DNA of 64,000 nt from Bacteroidota bacterium. Its GTDB lineage: Bacteria > Bacteroidota > Bacteroidia > UKL13-3. Both the position numbers and the translations under genes were made by a program. The stretch is taken from NCBI GenBank assembly GCA_947464275.1, contig CANHVU010000012.1:28969-92968 (forward strand), read 5' to 3'. Below the pieces are notes generated by a model. It was not told the DNA's origin, ran no database searches, and saw only the letters and a program-made list of their open reading frames with translations. This document shows positions 1-9,540 of the stretch, piece after piece. Positions within the stretch are counted from its first letter, which is position 1; every line of letters begins with the position of its first letter.

Positions 1-2
1 CT

Positions 3-131
3 GTTGATTTTCAAAACATAACCAACCACCAAAACATATTTAGTCAAGGTTATAATAGAACTAAAAACACCATTTCAACTGAGTATCAACAAGGGTTTTT
101 TCCAGTACCCATGTTTAGATATACATTTTAG
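3..131 (+). CDS. C-terminal end of an outer-membrane beta-barrel protein (partial)
   Basis: An open frame enters from the left edge and runs 42 codons to a TAG at 129-131. The last residues read FFPVPMFRYTF, ending in phenylalanine with alternating aromatic residues, as is usual for the last strand of an outer-membrane barrel that the BAM machinery recognises. The short tail looks like TonB-dependent receptors or OMP_b-brl proteins of Bacteroidota, but too little is present to choose between them. The gene has the same orientation as the LytS/LytTR pair that follows. Confidence 0.55.
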   Translation, partial: VDFQNITNHQNIFSQGYNRTKNTISTEYQQGFFPVPMFRYTF

Positions 132-134
132 TTG

Positions 135-178
135 ATAGACTAAGAACTAAGTACTACGAACTAAAAACTAGGAACTAA
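135..178. repeat. Degenerate ACTA-rich short repeat
   Basis: A run of units resembling GAACTAAAAA or GACTAAGAA (at least five ACTA words in 44 bases) lies just after the stop of the barrel gene. It is followed by a small CACG-TAAAG-CGTG hairpin at about 181-193. Similar words (CGAACTAAAAACT) recur near 40525. No coding potential is seen. It is probably an intergenic repeat common to this genome. Confidence 0.4.
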
Positions 179-233
179 ATCACGTAAAGCGTGAAAAAAC
201 TTATATTGCGTAAAAAAATAAAAATATATTTAA

Positions 234-1280
234 ATGGCTATTTCTTCAAAAGCATTTCAAAAACTTTCAAGTCCTAAAGACATTATAGTAAGACATGTAA
301 TCATTGCGGTTATTTCTCTTGCTTTTGGATACTTGTCGTTTTTAAGCGCGCCAAAAGGTGTAAGCCATTTTTTTATACGAGCTTATTTATCAAACTTTAT
401 ATACATAGCTCTTATTTGGAATGGAAACATTTTGTTAATGGGTATAGTAGATAAAGTTTATGATATAGATACTGAGGTTAGAAAAAAGCTTTTGCTGTCG
501 GCAGCAGTAGCTTTATTCTTACCTATTTTTATGCATTATACCTATAGCTTTTGGTTTTTTCCAATGGTTAATGGTTTTGATTGTACTTTAAATTCAAAAG
601 AAAATTTTACCTATTTAATTGTATCGGTAGTTACTACTTTATTGGTTAACAGTGTGTATATGTCGATAGAGTTTTTTAACCATTGGCGAAAAACATTGGT
701 AGAAAAAGAGGAATTTAAGCGTACCAGTTTAAGTGCTGAATTTGAAGCTTTAAAGAATCAAGTTAATCCTCATTTTTTGTTCAATTCATTAAATACTCTT
801 AGTAGTTTAATTGATGAAAACCCGGTGCAAGCCAACGAGTTTGTTCAAAAATTATCTAGCGTTTATCGTTATGTTTTAACCCACCGCGATAAAGAAACTG
901 TGTTGTTGCAAGATGAGGTTGAGTTTATAAAATCGTATATATTTTTAAATAAAATACGTTTTGGCGAAAACTTAAATATTCATATCAATTTAAATGAAGC
1001 TTGTTTGCAATTGAATATTCCAACTTTAACACTGCAAATGTTGGTAGAAAATGCTATTAAACACAATGTTATTTCAGCCAATAAACCATTAACAGTTTTT
1101 ATTAATTGCGATAAAGAATACATAGAGGTAACCAATAATTTACAAGCTAAATTAATGACAGTAGAAAGCAGTGGTATTGGTTTAAGCAATATTATTGAAA
1201 GGTATAAATACTTAACTACCAAACAGGTTTTTATTAATAAAACCGAAACCAATTTTAGTGTAAAAGTTCCATTGGTTTAA
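234..1280 (+). CDS. LytS/YpdA-type sensor histidine kinase
   Basis: This 348-residue membrane histidine kinase has about four hydrophobic segments in residues 15-150. A short linker leads to the His_kinase domain with the motif QVNPHFLFNSLNTL, whose phospho-acceptor histidine is about residue 180. An ATPase region follows with the N-box LQMLVENAIKHN and the G-box SSGIGLSN. Kinases of this family sit in the inner membrane and phosphorylate LytTR-type regulators. The next gene, 24 bases downstream, is such a regulator, so the two form a cognate pair. The sensed signal cannot be read from the sequence. Confidence 0.93.
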   Translation: MAISSKAFQKLSSPKDIIVRHVIIAVISLAFGYLSFLSAPKGVSHFFIRAYLSNFIYIALIWNGNILLMGIVDKVYDIDTEVRKKLLLSAAVALFLPIFMHYTYSFWFFPMVNGFDCTLNSKENFTYLIVSVVTTLLVNSVYMSIEFFNHWRKTLVEKEEFKRTSLSAEFEALKNQVNPHFLFNSLNTLSSLIDENPVQANEFVQKLSSVYRYVLTHRDKETVLLQDEVEFIKSYIFLNKIRFGENLNIHINLNEACLQLNIPTLTLQMLVENAIKHNVISANKPLTVFINCDKEYIEVTNNLQAKLMTVESSGIGLSNIIERYKYLTTKQVFINKTETNFSVKVPLV

Positions 1281-1304
1281 CGCTATTGTTTTAAAGAATT
1301 TGAA

Positions 1305-2063
1305 ATGAAAATAATAATTATTGAAGATGAAACGCCTGCTTTAAACCGCATAAAAAAAATGGTTTTAGAGGTGGAGCCAAGCATAGAAATACTTGATACT
1401 GCTGATAGTATTGAACAATCGGTTCAAGTTATTGAAAAACATCAAGGTACAATAGATTTAATATTAATGGATATAGAACTAGCCGATGGGCAAAGTTTTG
1501 AAATATTTAACCTTACAGAAGTAAAATGCCCAGTAATTTTTACTACAGCTTACGATGAGTTTGCGTTAAAAGCGTTTAAAGTTAATAGCATTGATTATTT
1601 ACTAAAACCAATTGATAAAACAGAGTTAAAAGCTGCTTTCCAAAAGTTTAAATCTATTCAGAAAAGTGTTAGTAATGTTGACGCGTTAAAGGAAATGTTA
1701 TCTCAAATTTCAGCACCTAAAAATAACTTTAAAGAACGATTTTTAGTAAAACTAGGTGAGCGTTTAATATCAGTTGCTACAAACGAGATTGCCTATTTTT
1801 TATCGAAGGATAAATTGACTTATTTAATTACTAAAAACAACAATAAATATGTGGTTGATTACACCTTGGAAGAGTTAGGGAATATGCTTGATAGAAAACA
1901 CTTTTTTCAAATAAACAGACAGTTTATAGTTGCCATAAATAGCATAACAAATATTCATAATTATTTTAATGGAAAACTGAAAATTCAATTAGCTCCTATT
2001 GTGGATGAAGAGGTAATAGTGAGTAGAGAAAGAGCTGGAGAATTGAAAATATGGTTAAATTAA
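1305..2063 (+). CDS. LytTR-family response regulator
   Basis: The protein has 252 residues. The receiver domain (about 1-120) begins MKIIIIEDE, has its phospho-acceptor Asp at about residue 56 in LILMDIEL, and carries the conserved Lys in YLLKPID. The C-terminal LytTR DNA-binding domain (about 145-250) contains the typical FFQINRQFIVAINSI segment. It is the partner of the kinase immediately upstream and is probably co-transcribed with it. Family members bind direct repeats in target promoters; no target can be inferred here. Confidence 0.95.
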   Translation: MKIIIIEDETPALNRIKKMVLEVEPSIEILDTADSIEQSVQVIEKHQGTIDLILMDIELADGQSFEIFNLTEVKCPVIFTTAYDEFALKAFKVNSIDYLLKPIDKTELKAAFQKFKSIQKSVSNVDALKEMLSQISAPKNNFKERFLVKLGERLISVATNEIAYFLSKDKLTYLITKNNNKYVVDYTLEELGNMLDRKHFFQINRQFIVAINSITNIHNYFNGKLKIQLAPIVDEEVIVSRERAGELKIWLN

Positions 2064-2104
2064 TAATATTTTTATTAATCAACAAATTTGCTTAAAATTG
2101 TTTC

Positions 2105-2120
2105 GTAGTAATTATACTAC
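2105..2120. promoter_or_regulatory. Short palindrome before the multi-PAS kinase
   Basis: GTAGTA-ATTA-TACTAC is a perfect 6+6 inverted repeat ending 8 bases before the ATG at 2129. It could be an operator or a small hairpin in the leader. No consensus for a known regulator is recognised. Confidence 0.3.
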
Positions 2121-2128
2121 AAAATTAT

Positions 2129-5101
2129 ATGGCAAATAATTTAAGTAAAAATTTATATTCTAAATTTGCGGATGAAATTTACAACAATTCTCCAATTTCT
2201 ATTTTTATTGTAAATAATAACGGTATAATAAAAAGTGCCAATAAAAGTGCCCTTGCCTTAACTGGTCTTTCACTCGAAAATATTATAGCCAAGACAATTT
2301 ACGAATTAGTACCTAAAACAGAAATGTTTTTTCCTAAAAGTTGGTGGCAAAAAGTTTTAAAACGAAACACAAATGAATTATTAACTTCAATAAAAGATAG
2401 TAAGTTCAATGAAATTCCAGTAAAGATTACAGCTCAATTTAATATTGATTCAGAATTTCATCTGCTATATATAAGTAAGCTTTCACCTATTGAAAAAGTG
2501 AGTGATGAACTTATAAAATCAGAAGATAAACTATTGGCTTATTTTAATAGTACAAGCGAACTAATTGTAATTATTAATAAGGATAAAATAATAGTAACTT
2601 TTAATAGAATTTTTGAGCAATATGTTCAAATGGTTTATAAGGCAAATGTAAAGGAAGGAGATAGTATAGTTGATTTTATAACATCTGAAACTATAGATGA
2701 TTTTCATAAAAATTTTGAAAAGGCCTATAATGGAAATGAAGTTAAGCTGGAACGCGAAGTTTTTTTTCAAAATACAAGTATTTGGTGGGCCATTACATAC
2801 TTGCCTGTTCGAAATGCTTTAGGACAAATTCTTGGTGTTGCCTTTGTATTGCAAAATATTGACGAAAAAAAAATTGCAGAAGATTCATTAATAAAAAGTG
2901 AAGAAAGATTTAAGTTAGTAATTGAAGGTACTAATGAAGGTTGGTGGGATTGGGATTTGGTAACAAACCAATTGTTCTACTCCCCTAAATGGTGGCATAT
3001 TTTAGGCTATCAAAATAATGAGCTAATTAATATTGTTAATTTTTGGTACAAAATTGTTCATCCTGACGATATTGATTTTGTGCAATCTACTTTTCAAAAT
3101 GCTTTAGCTTCGCAAGCCCGTACTTACGAAATTGAGTTCAAAGCCAAGCATAAGGAAGGTCATTTTATTCCAATGCTTTCAAGAGGTTATATTTTACGTA
3201 ATGAAAATGGTGTTGCTGTAAGGGTATCTGGATTAGATATGGATTTAACGGAACGCAAGAACAATGAAAACTTGTTATTAGAGAATCAAAGAAAATTACA
3301 AATAACTCAAAATTTAGCTTGTATTGGTAATTATGAAATTGATTTAATCAATTATTCTTGGAAGGCTTCTGCTTCTATTTTTGAAATTATTGGAGCTAAA
3401 ATAAATTCAATTAATAACGTAAATGAATTTTTGAATTTAATTGAACCAAGTTATAAAGATAAGGTAACTGAAATATATAATCGTGCCTTTGAAACATATG
3501 AGCCATTTACTATCGAGTATCAAATAATTAAATTAGATAATAATGAAGTTCGTTGGGTGGTTGATTTAGCAAATTTTGATTTAGATACTCATGGAAAGCC
3601 AATTAGAATCTTAGGTGCCATTCAAGATATTACTGAAAGAAAAAGTATTGAAAATAACTTGAATAAAAGTGAGGTAAAATACCGTAGTTTAATTGAAAAT
3701 ATGGATCTTGGTATTTTAGAGGTTGATAACAATGAATTAATTTTAAAGGCCTATCCTAAATTTTGCCAAATGGTAGGTTATACCGAAAAAGAACTTTTAG
3801 GAAAAAAAGCAACGGATATTTTCTTGCCTAAATTTGAAGTTGATAATTTTTTAAATTCAACAAAGGCCAGAGAGTTGGGTTTGTCAAATGCCTATGAAAT
3901 TCAAATGTATAATAAGAACAAGGAAATTATACATGTAATTATTAGTGGCACACCTATTTTTAATGAAAAAAGTGAGGTTATTGGTTCTATAGGTATTCAT
4001 TACAATATTTCTGGTAGAAAACAAATTGAGCAAGAATTAAAGGAAAGTCAAGAAACCTTTGAAATGATTTTTTCATCTTCACCAACACCTCTTATTATTA
4101 CCAAACCTGAAACTGGGGAAATTGTATTAGTAAATAAGGCAGCAATTAATTTGCTTAATTTATCAGAAAATGAATTAGTAGGTAAATTCACAGATACCCT
4201 ATTCATTAATAATAATGATAGGTACATTATTAAAAATATTATAGCTGAAAAGGGCAAGGTAAAAGATTTAGAGATAAAAGTTAAAAACCAAGATCAAGAA
4301 ATACTATCATGTGTTTTATCCATTGAGGTTATTGATTTTAAAGGAAAGAAAATGTACCTGAAAAGTTTTACAGATATTACTGAACTTAAAAAAATTGAAA
4401 ACGAATTAACCAATTCATTTAATTTAGTAAATGAACAAAACAAAAGGCTCCTGAACTTTTCATATATAGTTTCTCATAATTTAAGATCGCATACAAGTAA
4501 TATTAAATCTATTGTAGGTTTTTTAGGCGAAGAAGAATCAGAGAGTGAACGTTTGCAATTAACAAGTCATTTGGCAACAGTTTCTGATATGCTTGATGAA
4601 ACTTTAAATAATTTAAATGATGTATTATCTATCCAAAAAAATGTAGATTTGGTTTTACATGATTTAAAATTAAGTTTTTACATCAATAAATCATTGGCAT
4701 TATTAAGCGAGCAAATAATTAAAAACGAAGTTCATTTTGATATAGATATTGATGATAAATTAACCATAAAATGCAATGCAGCTTATTTGGAAAGTATTAT
4801 CTACAATTTAATTTCAAATGCTATTAAATACAGAAAGCCAGATATTAAACCAATTATTAAAATTTCAGCAGAAATAGAAAATGGTAAATGTGTTTTCTCC
4901 ATATCTGATAATGGAATAGGTATTGATTTGAAAAAAAATGGAGAAAAGTTGTTTGGAATGTATAAAACATTTCATGGCAATAACGATGCTAGAGGAATAG
5001 GATTATTTATAACCAAAAATCAAATAGAAGCATTAGGAGGTAAGATTGATGTTAATAGTAAACTTGGAGTAGGTACTACCTTAATAATTACCTTTAAGTA
5101 A
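2129..5101 (+). CDS. Multi-PAS sensor histidine kinase
   Basis: The protein has 990 residues and no clear membrane segment. Six successive PAS-like modules start near residues 11, 128, 255, 380, 510 and 640, several ending in the PAC-type sequence DITERK or a variant. The DHp motif FSYIVSHNLRSHTSN has its phospho-acceptor histidine at about residue 783. The catalytic domain has the N-box NLISNAIKY (near 893) and the G-boxes SDNGIGID and RGIGLFI. It is probably a cytoplasmic kinase that integrates redox, ligand or energy signals. No response regulator is adjacent: the LytTR gene upstream belongs to another kinase class, so this is an orphan kinase. Confidence 0.93.
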   Translation: MANNLSKNLYSKFADEIYNNSPISIFIVNNNGIIKSANKSALALTGLSLENIIAKTIYELVPKTEMFFPKSWWQKVLKRNTNELLTSIKDSKFNEIPVKITAQFNIDSEFHLLYISKLSPIEKVSDELIKSEDKLLAYFNSTSELIVIINKDKIIVTFNRIFEQYVQMVYKANVKEGDSIVDFITSETIDDFHKNFEKAYNGNEVKLEREVFFQNTSIWWAITYLPVRNALGQILGVAFVLQNIDEKKIAEDSLIKSEERFKLVIEGTNEGWWDWDLVTNQLFYSPKWWHILGYQNNELINIVNFWYKIVHPDDIDFVQSTFQNALASQARTYEIEFKAKHKEGHFIPMLSRGYILRNENGVAVRVSGLDMDLTERKNNENLLLENQRKLQITQNLACIGNYEIDLINYSWKASASIFEIIGAKINSINNVNEFLNLIEPSYKDKVTEIYNRAFETYEPFTIEYQIIKLDNNEVRWVVDLANFDLDTHGKPIRILGAIQDITERKSIENNLNKSEVKYRSLIENMDLGILEVDNNELILKAYPKFCQMVGYTEKELLGKKATDIFLPKFEVDNFLNSTKARELGLSNAYEIQMYNKNKEIIHVIISGTPIFNEKSEVIGSIGIHYNISGRKQIEQELKESQETFEMIFSSSPTPLIITKPETGEIVLVNKAAINLLNLSENELVGKFTDTLFINNNDRYIIKNIIAEKGKVKDLEIKVKNQDQEILSCVLSIEVIDFKGKKMYLKSFTDITELKKIENELTNSFNLVNEQNKRLLNFSYIVSHNLRSHTSNIKSIVGFLGEEESESERLQLTSHLATVSDMLDETLNNLNDVLSIQKNVDLVLHDLKLSFYINKSLALLSEQIIKNEVHFDIDIDDKLTIKCNAAYLESIIYNLISNAIKYRKPDIKPIIKISAEIENGKCVFSISDNGIGIDLKKNGEKLFGMYKTFHGNNDARGIGLFITKNQIEALGGKIDVNSKLGVGTTLIITFK

Positions 5102-5103
5102 CA

Positions 5104-5586
5104 CTAAAATAAATCAGAAAGGAATAAAGATAACTTAGTAAGATTAACGTTATCAATATTGTCAAAATGAGTTAAGTGTTCGCTGTCAATATCTAATACA
5201 GCAACTACCTTATTGTTTTTTATTATTGGAACCACAATTTCTGATTTGCTAGCACTGCTGCATGCTATATGCCCTGGAAATTCATCTACATTTGGAACAA
5301 TAATACTTTCGGCTTTTTGCCAACAAGTGCCACAAACACCTTTTCCATAATCAATGCTTGTACAAGCCACCGGTCCTTGAAAAGGGCCTAAGATAAGTTT
5401 TTGGTTTTTAACCAAATAAAAACCAACCCACCAAAAGTTAAAAACCTCTTTTAAAGCGGCTGAACAATTGGCAAGGTTGGCTATCAAATCATCTGAAGGC
5501 GATAGTAAATAATAAAGTTGAGGTATTAATTGCTCATACTTTTCGGTTTTACTACTATTTTCAGATATAAATATTGTTTCTGACAA
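5104..5586 (-). CDS. msrC: Free methionine-(R)-sulfoxide reductase (GAF domain)
   Basis: A GAF-domain enzyme that reduces free methionine-R-sulfoxide. The three conserved cysteines of the family are present, in GPVACTS, GVCGTCW and GHIACSS, and the segments VVPIIKNNKVVAVLDIDS and LILGPFQG match the fold. The frame is open up to a GTG at 5631, but that start would overlap the upstream lipoprotein gene by 44 bases. The TTG at 5586 follows that gene's stop with one base between, and gives 160 residues, close to the family length, so I prefer it. Translation is then probably coupled to the lipoprotein gene. Confidence 0.9.
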   Translation of the reverse strand: MSETIFISENSSKTEKYEQLIPQLYYLLSPSDDLIANLANCSAALKEVFNFWWVGFYLVKNQKLILGPFQGPVACTSIDYGKGVCGTCWQKAESIIVPNVDEFPGHIACSSASKSEIVVPIIKNNKVVAVLDIDSEHLTHFDNIDNVNLTKLSLFLSDLF

Positions 5587-5587
5587 A

Positions 5588-5818
5588 TTATTTTTTTGTT
5601 GTATCGGCAGGTGCTGCAGTTGTTTCTGCACCAGCTACTTTATTTGTTTCTTCACTTGGTCTTACGCCATCATTACCACGGTTAGTTGAGTAATCTTTTT
5701 TATCACCTTTATACAAATCATTTGTTTCAAGGGTTTTAGCTGCTTCTTCTTGTCCGTAATGGCAAGCAGTTAAACTTAAACTTGCTACTAAAGCTAATGC
5801 AATGGTTAATTTTTTCAT
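5588..5818 (-). CDS. Small lipoprotein, function unknown
   Basis: A 76-residue protein starting MKKLTIALALVASLSLTAC, a clear lipoprotein signal peptide with lipobox LTAC. The mature part is short, hydrophilic and likely disordered, ending in an Ala/Thr-rich tail. The frame continues upstream to 5857, but the ATG at 5818 places the signal peptide at the N-terminus. It is not recognised beyond this. It is followed almost without a gap by msrC, so the two are probably one transcript. Confidence 0.8.
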   Translation of the reverse strand: MKKLTIALALVASLSLTACHYGQEEAAKTLETNDLYKGDKKDYSTNRGNDGVRPSEETNKVAGAETTAAPADTTKK

Positions 5819-5945
5819 CCTGATTATTTTAAATATTTGCTGCGAATATAAAAGCATTTGTAAATAATTTAAATAAATTTATTATGACTTAGTATATTTT
5901 TTTTGACTTGCTTAGACATGTTTATCTTGGTATTAAAAATAACAC

Positions 5946-5975
5946 TTGACTTTTTTTGATATAAGGTTACTTTTG
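5946..5975 (+). promoter_or_regulatory. Bacteroidota-type promoter for queA
   Basis: TTG at 5946-5948, a 19-base spacer, then TACTTTTG at 5968-5975, an exact match to the -33/-7 form TTG-N19-TANNTTTG used by the phylum's primary sigma factor. The expected transcript start is within about 10 bases downstream, leaving a leader of roughly 70 bases before queA. Confidence 0.8.
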
Positions 5976-6052
5976 CAGTCCAAAATTTTAGTTTATTTAG
6001 CCTTATTACTGCATAAACAATACTAAAACAAAGAATTAACTGCTTTTACATA

Positions 6053-7099
6053 ATGAAATTATCACAATTTAAGTTCAATATTACTGATTCAATGATTGCT
6101 AAACATCCTGCTGAAAACAGAGATGACGCAAAAATGATGGTGTTAGACAGAAAAAAACAAAAGATTGAACACAAAACTTTCAAAGACATTTTAAAATATT
6201 TTGGCGATGGAGATACTTTTATCGTTAATAATACCAAAGTTTTTCCAGCTCGTTTATATGGTAGTAAAGAAAAAACGGGTGCTCAAATTGAAGTTTTTTT
6301 ATTACGCGAACTTAATAAAGAATCAAAACTTTGGGATGTTTTAGTTGATCCTGCACGTAAAATACGCGTTGGAAATAAATTGTATTTTGGTAATGATGAT
6401 TTAGTGGCAGAAGTGGTTGATAATACAACCTCTCGTGGTCGTACTATTCGTTTTTTACACGATGGTAGCGATGAGGAACTTTGGAAATTAATTGAAAAAT
6501 TAGGCGAAATGCCAATTCCCAAATATTTAAACCGCCCAGTAGAAAAATTAGATAAAGAAAGATTCAATACTATTTTTGCTAAAAATATTGGTGCAGTTAT
6601 TCCTCCAACTGCAGGTCTACACTTTACTCGCGAATTAATGATGCGTTTAGAAATTAAAGGCGCTCAATTTGCCGAAGTTACTTTACACAATGGTTTAGGA
6701 GCATTTAGAGCAGTAGAAGTTGAAGATTTAACCAAACATAAAATGGATTCGGAATACTTTAGTGTAACTCCCGAAACTGCTACTATGGTTAACAAAGCTT
6801 TAGATAATAAAAAGAAAGTAATTGCTGTTGGAAATTCGGTAATGCGTGCAGTTGAGTCATCTGTTTCGTCAAAAAGAAGGCTTAATCCTGAAACCAATTG
6901 GACTGATAAATTCTTGTTTCCTCCTCATGATTTTAGTATTGCAAATTGTTTAATAACTAACTTTCATCCACCTGAAAGTACTTTAATGATGGCGACAGCG
7001 GCTTTTGCAGATTTTGATTTTTTAATGGAAGCATATAACGAAGCTATTAAACATAAGTATAAGTTTTTAGCTTATGGTGATGCTATGTTAATTATATAA
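6053..7099 (+). CDS. queA: tRNA preQ1(34) S-adenosylmethionine ribosyltransferase-isomerase
   Basis: The protein has 348 residues, the usual family length. QueA transfers and isomerises the ribosyl group of S-adenosylmethionine onto preQ1 at position 34 of tRNA, the next-to-last step of queuosine synthesis in the cytosol. Diagnostic segments are [20 protein letters not shown] at the start, [33 protein letters not shown] and [15 protein letters not shown]. It stands alone between its own promoter and a terminator. No other queuosine gene is in the window. Confidence 0.97.
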   Translation: MKLSQFKFNITDSMIAKHPAENRDDAKMMVLDRKKQKIEHKTFKDILKYFGDGDTFIVNNTKVFPARLYGSKEKTGAQIEVFLLRELNKESKLWDVLVDPARKIRVGNKLYFGNDDLVAEVVDNTTSRGRTIRFLHDGSDEELWKLIEKLGEMPIPKYLNRPVEKLDKERFNTIFAKNIGAVIPPTAGLHFTRELMMRLEIKGAQFAEVTLHNGLGAFRAVEVEDLTKHKMDSEYFSVTPETATMVNKALDNKKKVIAVGNSVMRAVESSVSSKRRLNPETNWTDKFLFPPHDFSIANCLITNFHPPESTLMMATAAFADFDFLMEAYNEAIKHKYKFLAYGDAMLII

Positions 7100-7152
7100 A
7101 AGCAATTCGTCCGATAACTATTGGATGAATTTTATATAAATGTATAAAAAAC

Positions 7153-7192
7153 AAAAAGAGGAATTTACTTAAAGTGAATTCCTCTTTTTTTA
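7153..7192. terminator. Bidirectional terminator between queA and rimM
   Basis: AAAAGAGGAATT and AATTCCTCTTTT form a 12-bp stem around a short loop, with an A-run before and a T-run after. It can stop transcripts arriving from either convergent gene. Confidence 0.85.
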
Positions 7193-7208
7193 TTTACAAA
7201 AACAAATT

Positions 7209-7712
7209 TTAAATTAATCCTTCTGGTAGTTTTAAATAAATAGTTTGTTTTTCGTGGTCAATTTCATCTATAAATTCGTTTACAGCGGGGATTAACACCT
7301 CTTTAAATTGATAGGTAGTTTGAAACAAAATTTGACCTGGCATTTCTACCATTTCTTCCAATTGGCCTATCGTTCCTTTTTCCAAATCAATTAAGGTATA
7401 TCCAATGATACTTTCATCAATTTGTTTTTTACTTTTTACTGCTTTGGTTGAATAGTAGTATATTTTTCTACCTACCAAATCTTGTGCTGACTCAATAGTA
7501 TTGTAATCGCGAATTTTAACTAAATATACATTAGAAACAAGTTCACGGCATTGTTCCATAAAAAAAGGAACAGGCTTTTGATTGAAATCAATCATAACCC
7601 ATTCCTTTTGTTTTAATTTCTGATTAGCTTCTAATCTTAATTCGCCTGATGTACCATGCGTTTTCGCAACAGTACCAATTACTATGAAGTCTTTTAATTG
7701 TAGCGACTTCAT
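7209..7712 (-). CDS. rimM: Ribosome maturation factor RimM
   Basis: The protein has 167 residues, with the RimM N-terminal barrel (FIVIGTVAKTHGTSGELRL) and a PRC-barrel-like C-terminal half (IIGYTLIDLEKGTIGQLEEM, VLIPAVNEFIDEID). RimM binds ribosomal protein S19 and helps 16S rRNA head-domain maturation in the 30S subunit. It lies 8 bases after rpsP on the same strand, the widely conserved rpsP-rimM arrangement, and shares its promoter. trmD and rplS, which follow in many bacteria, are absent here. Confidence 0.96.
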   Translation of the reverse strand: MKSLQLKDFIVIGTVAKTHGTSGELRLEANQKLKQKEWVMIDFNQKPVPFFMEQCRELVSNVYLVKIRDYNTIESAQDLVGRKIYYYSTKAVKSKKQIDESIIGYTLIDLEKGTIGQLEEMVEMPGQILFQTTYQFKEVLIPAVNEFIDEIDHEKQTIYLKLPEGLI

Positions 7713-7720
7713 AAATAATA

Positions 7721-8278
7721 TTATTCAGCTGAATCTGTAGCTTCTTCAATAGTAGCTGGCTCTTCAGCAGCAACTTCTTCATTAGCCTCATTAGCAGCAG
7801 CAGTTGCAGCAGCATCTAAAGCAGCTTGTTTTTCTGCTATTTTAGCAATACGAGCAGCATTAGCTTTTGCTTCAGCAGCTAAACGAGCTGTTAAAGTTTC
7901 AGATAATTTTGATGATTCTTTTGAAACGTGAGCCGCAACTTTTGCATTTTTCTCATCCAACCATTTTGCTAATTTAGCATCTGCTTGTTCTTGAGTTAAT
8001 GCGCCTTTACGGATACCAGCGTTTAAATGACGTTGTAATAAAACACCTTTGTAAGAAAGGATTGCACGAACTGTATCAGTTGGTTGTGCACCGTTCTCAA
8101 GCCATTTAATAGCTTTTTCGTTGTTTAATTCAATGGTTGCAGGAACGGTTTGTGGTTTATATGAACCAATTAGTTCAATAAACTTACCATCTCTGGGTGC
8201 ACGAGCATCAGCCACAACTATGTGGTAATAAGGTGCTTGTTTGCGTCCATGACGCTGTAATCTGATTTTTACTGACAT
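7721..8278 (-). CDS. rpsP: 30S ribosomal protein S16 with long Ala/Glu-rich tail
   Basis: Residues 1-80 are S16 proper ([20 protein letters not shown], then [18 protein letters not shown]). The rest, to 185 residues, is a coiled, alanine-rich region ending in an acidic tail ([19 protein letters not shown]). S16 of most bacteria is about 80-90 residues. Long extensions are usual in Bacteroidota, so this is a lineage trait and not an error. The tail should be surface-exposed on the 30S subunit. It is the first gene of the operon with rimM. Confidence 0.97.
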   Translation of the reverse strand: MSVKIRLQRHGRKQAPYYHIVVADARAPRDGKFIELIGSYKPQTVPATIELNNEKAIKWLENGAQPTDTVRAILSYKGVLLQRHLNAGIRKGALTQEQADAKLAKWLDEKNAKVAAHVSKESSKLSETLTARLAAEAKANAARIAKIAEKQAALDAAATAAANEANEEVAAEEPATIEEATDSAE

Positions 8279-8330
8279 TTTTTTAAATTAATTAAATTTA
8301 TGTGGTTACCATTTAAAATTAAACGGGCTG

Positions 8331-8360
8331 CAAATATCTTGATTTTTAGATAGAAACCAA
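8331..8360 (-). promoter_or_regulatory. Promoter for rpsP-rimM
   Basis: On the minus strand, TTG (8360-8358), 19 bases, then GATATTTG (8338-8331). This differs from TANNTTTG only at the first base and keeps the exact 19-base spacing seen at queA, carA and rpsU. It lies about 50 bases before the rpsP start. Confidence 0.65.
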
Positions 8361-8378
8361 ATCTATTTTAGAATATTT

Positions 8379-9374
8379 TTAAGAGTTTGATAGTACTTTC
8401 CCTAAAATGCGGGCTGCTACCTCTTCCATTGGTTTCTCTCTATCCAATAATGGATTGATTTCGGTTATTTCAAAAGCTACTGTTTTTGGATGATTGATTA
8501 AAGCCTTTAATAAAAATACAGCTTCATTTTCACTCATTCCATTTGCTACTGGAGTACCTGTTCCTATTGAAATATTTGGATCTAAACTATCAACATCAAA
8601 CGATACATAAATCAAATCGCATTCATTTAGTTGTGATAATGCTTTATTTAAAACAGCTTCAATTCCAATTTCAATTCTTGTTTGAGGGGTGAAAAATGTA
8701 ATATTTTTATTATTTAATAAAATCTCTTCATCTTCCTCGAAATCACGTAAATCAATAAAGACTAAATCGCTAGGTAATACTTTTGGCGCAATGTTTTTAC
8801 TTCCTAAATGTACTAAATTTTGCCAAAGTTTAATAGATTCTTCGTCCACCTCATTTGCATCTTCTACCAAATCATTAACAGCTAAAGCTGCTGCTAATGG
8901 CATTCCATGCATATTTCCGCTTGGGGTAGAATATGGACTATGTAAATCGGCATGGGCATCAATCCAAACAATTCCAATGCGCTTTTCACTGTAAAAATTT
9001 TTTATTGCCGATATTCCTGCACAACCATTGCTATGGTCACCACTAATAATAAATGGGAATAAATTTTTAGAAAGTACTTTTTCAATTGCATCTACTGCTA
9101 ATAATTGAACCTCATAAATAGACTCAATATTTTTATTGAAAGGATGTTCCGTATTTTCTTCTAAATCATCCGCTACAATTCTCAAATTGTTTGCATTTGA
9201 TAAAAACGGAATATTTTGTTTATTAATAAGACTAATTAATGCTTGAGGGCCAAGCTTGGCTCCTTTTTTTCCTGCACCAAAATCAGATTCTATGGTTATT
9301 ATTTCTACACTTCGCACAAAGTTATTTGAATGGTGAACACTTGCGAAAGTAATATTACCAAGGTATAATGGCAA
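8379..9374 (-). CDS. Arginase / ureohydrolase family protein
   Basis: A manganese-dependent ureohydrolase with the three metal-binding signatures ISGDHS, WIDAHADLHSP and SFDVDSLDP, plus SGNMHGMPLAAAL, which is typical of arginases (arginine to ornithine and urea). Agmatinase or formimidoylglutamase activity cannot be excluded by eye. The frame starts with TTG at 9374. A GTG at 9317 would place the conserved EIITIESDFGAGKKGA segment close to the N-terminus, as usual for the family, and is a good alternative. A TAAATTTG box overlaps the TTG, which also favours the later start. No urea or ornithine genes are adjacent. Confidence 0.85.
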   Translation of the reverse strand: MPLYLGNITFASVHHSNNFVRSVEIITIESDFGAGKKGAKLGPQALISLINKQNIPFLSNANNLRIVADDLEENTEHPFNKNIESIYEVQLLAVDAIEKVLSKNLFPFIISGDHSNGCAGISAIKNFYSEKRIGIVWIDAHADLHSPYSTPSGNMHGMPLAAALAVNDLVEDANEVDEESIKLWQNLVHLGSKNIAPKVLPSDLVFIDLRDFEEDEEILLNNKNITFFTPQTRIEIGIEAVLNKALSQLNECDLIYVSFDVDSLDPNISIGTGTPVANGMSENEAVFLLKALINHPKTVAFEITEINPLLDREKPMEEVAARILGKVLSNS

Positions 9375-9540
9375 ATTTATTACTTCAATTTAAATTTTAG
9401 TCTTTGTATACAAGCCATTTAGTATAAATGTTATTATTTATCGATGTTGATTTTCAGATTTTACAAATTGGTTTTTTGCTTCTTATTTAAAATTTATTTT
9501 AAAAAGTAGTTCCATAACCTTACTTTTATAGCCTCAAAGT

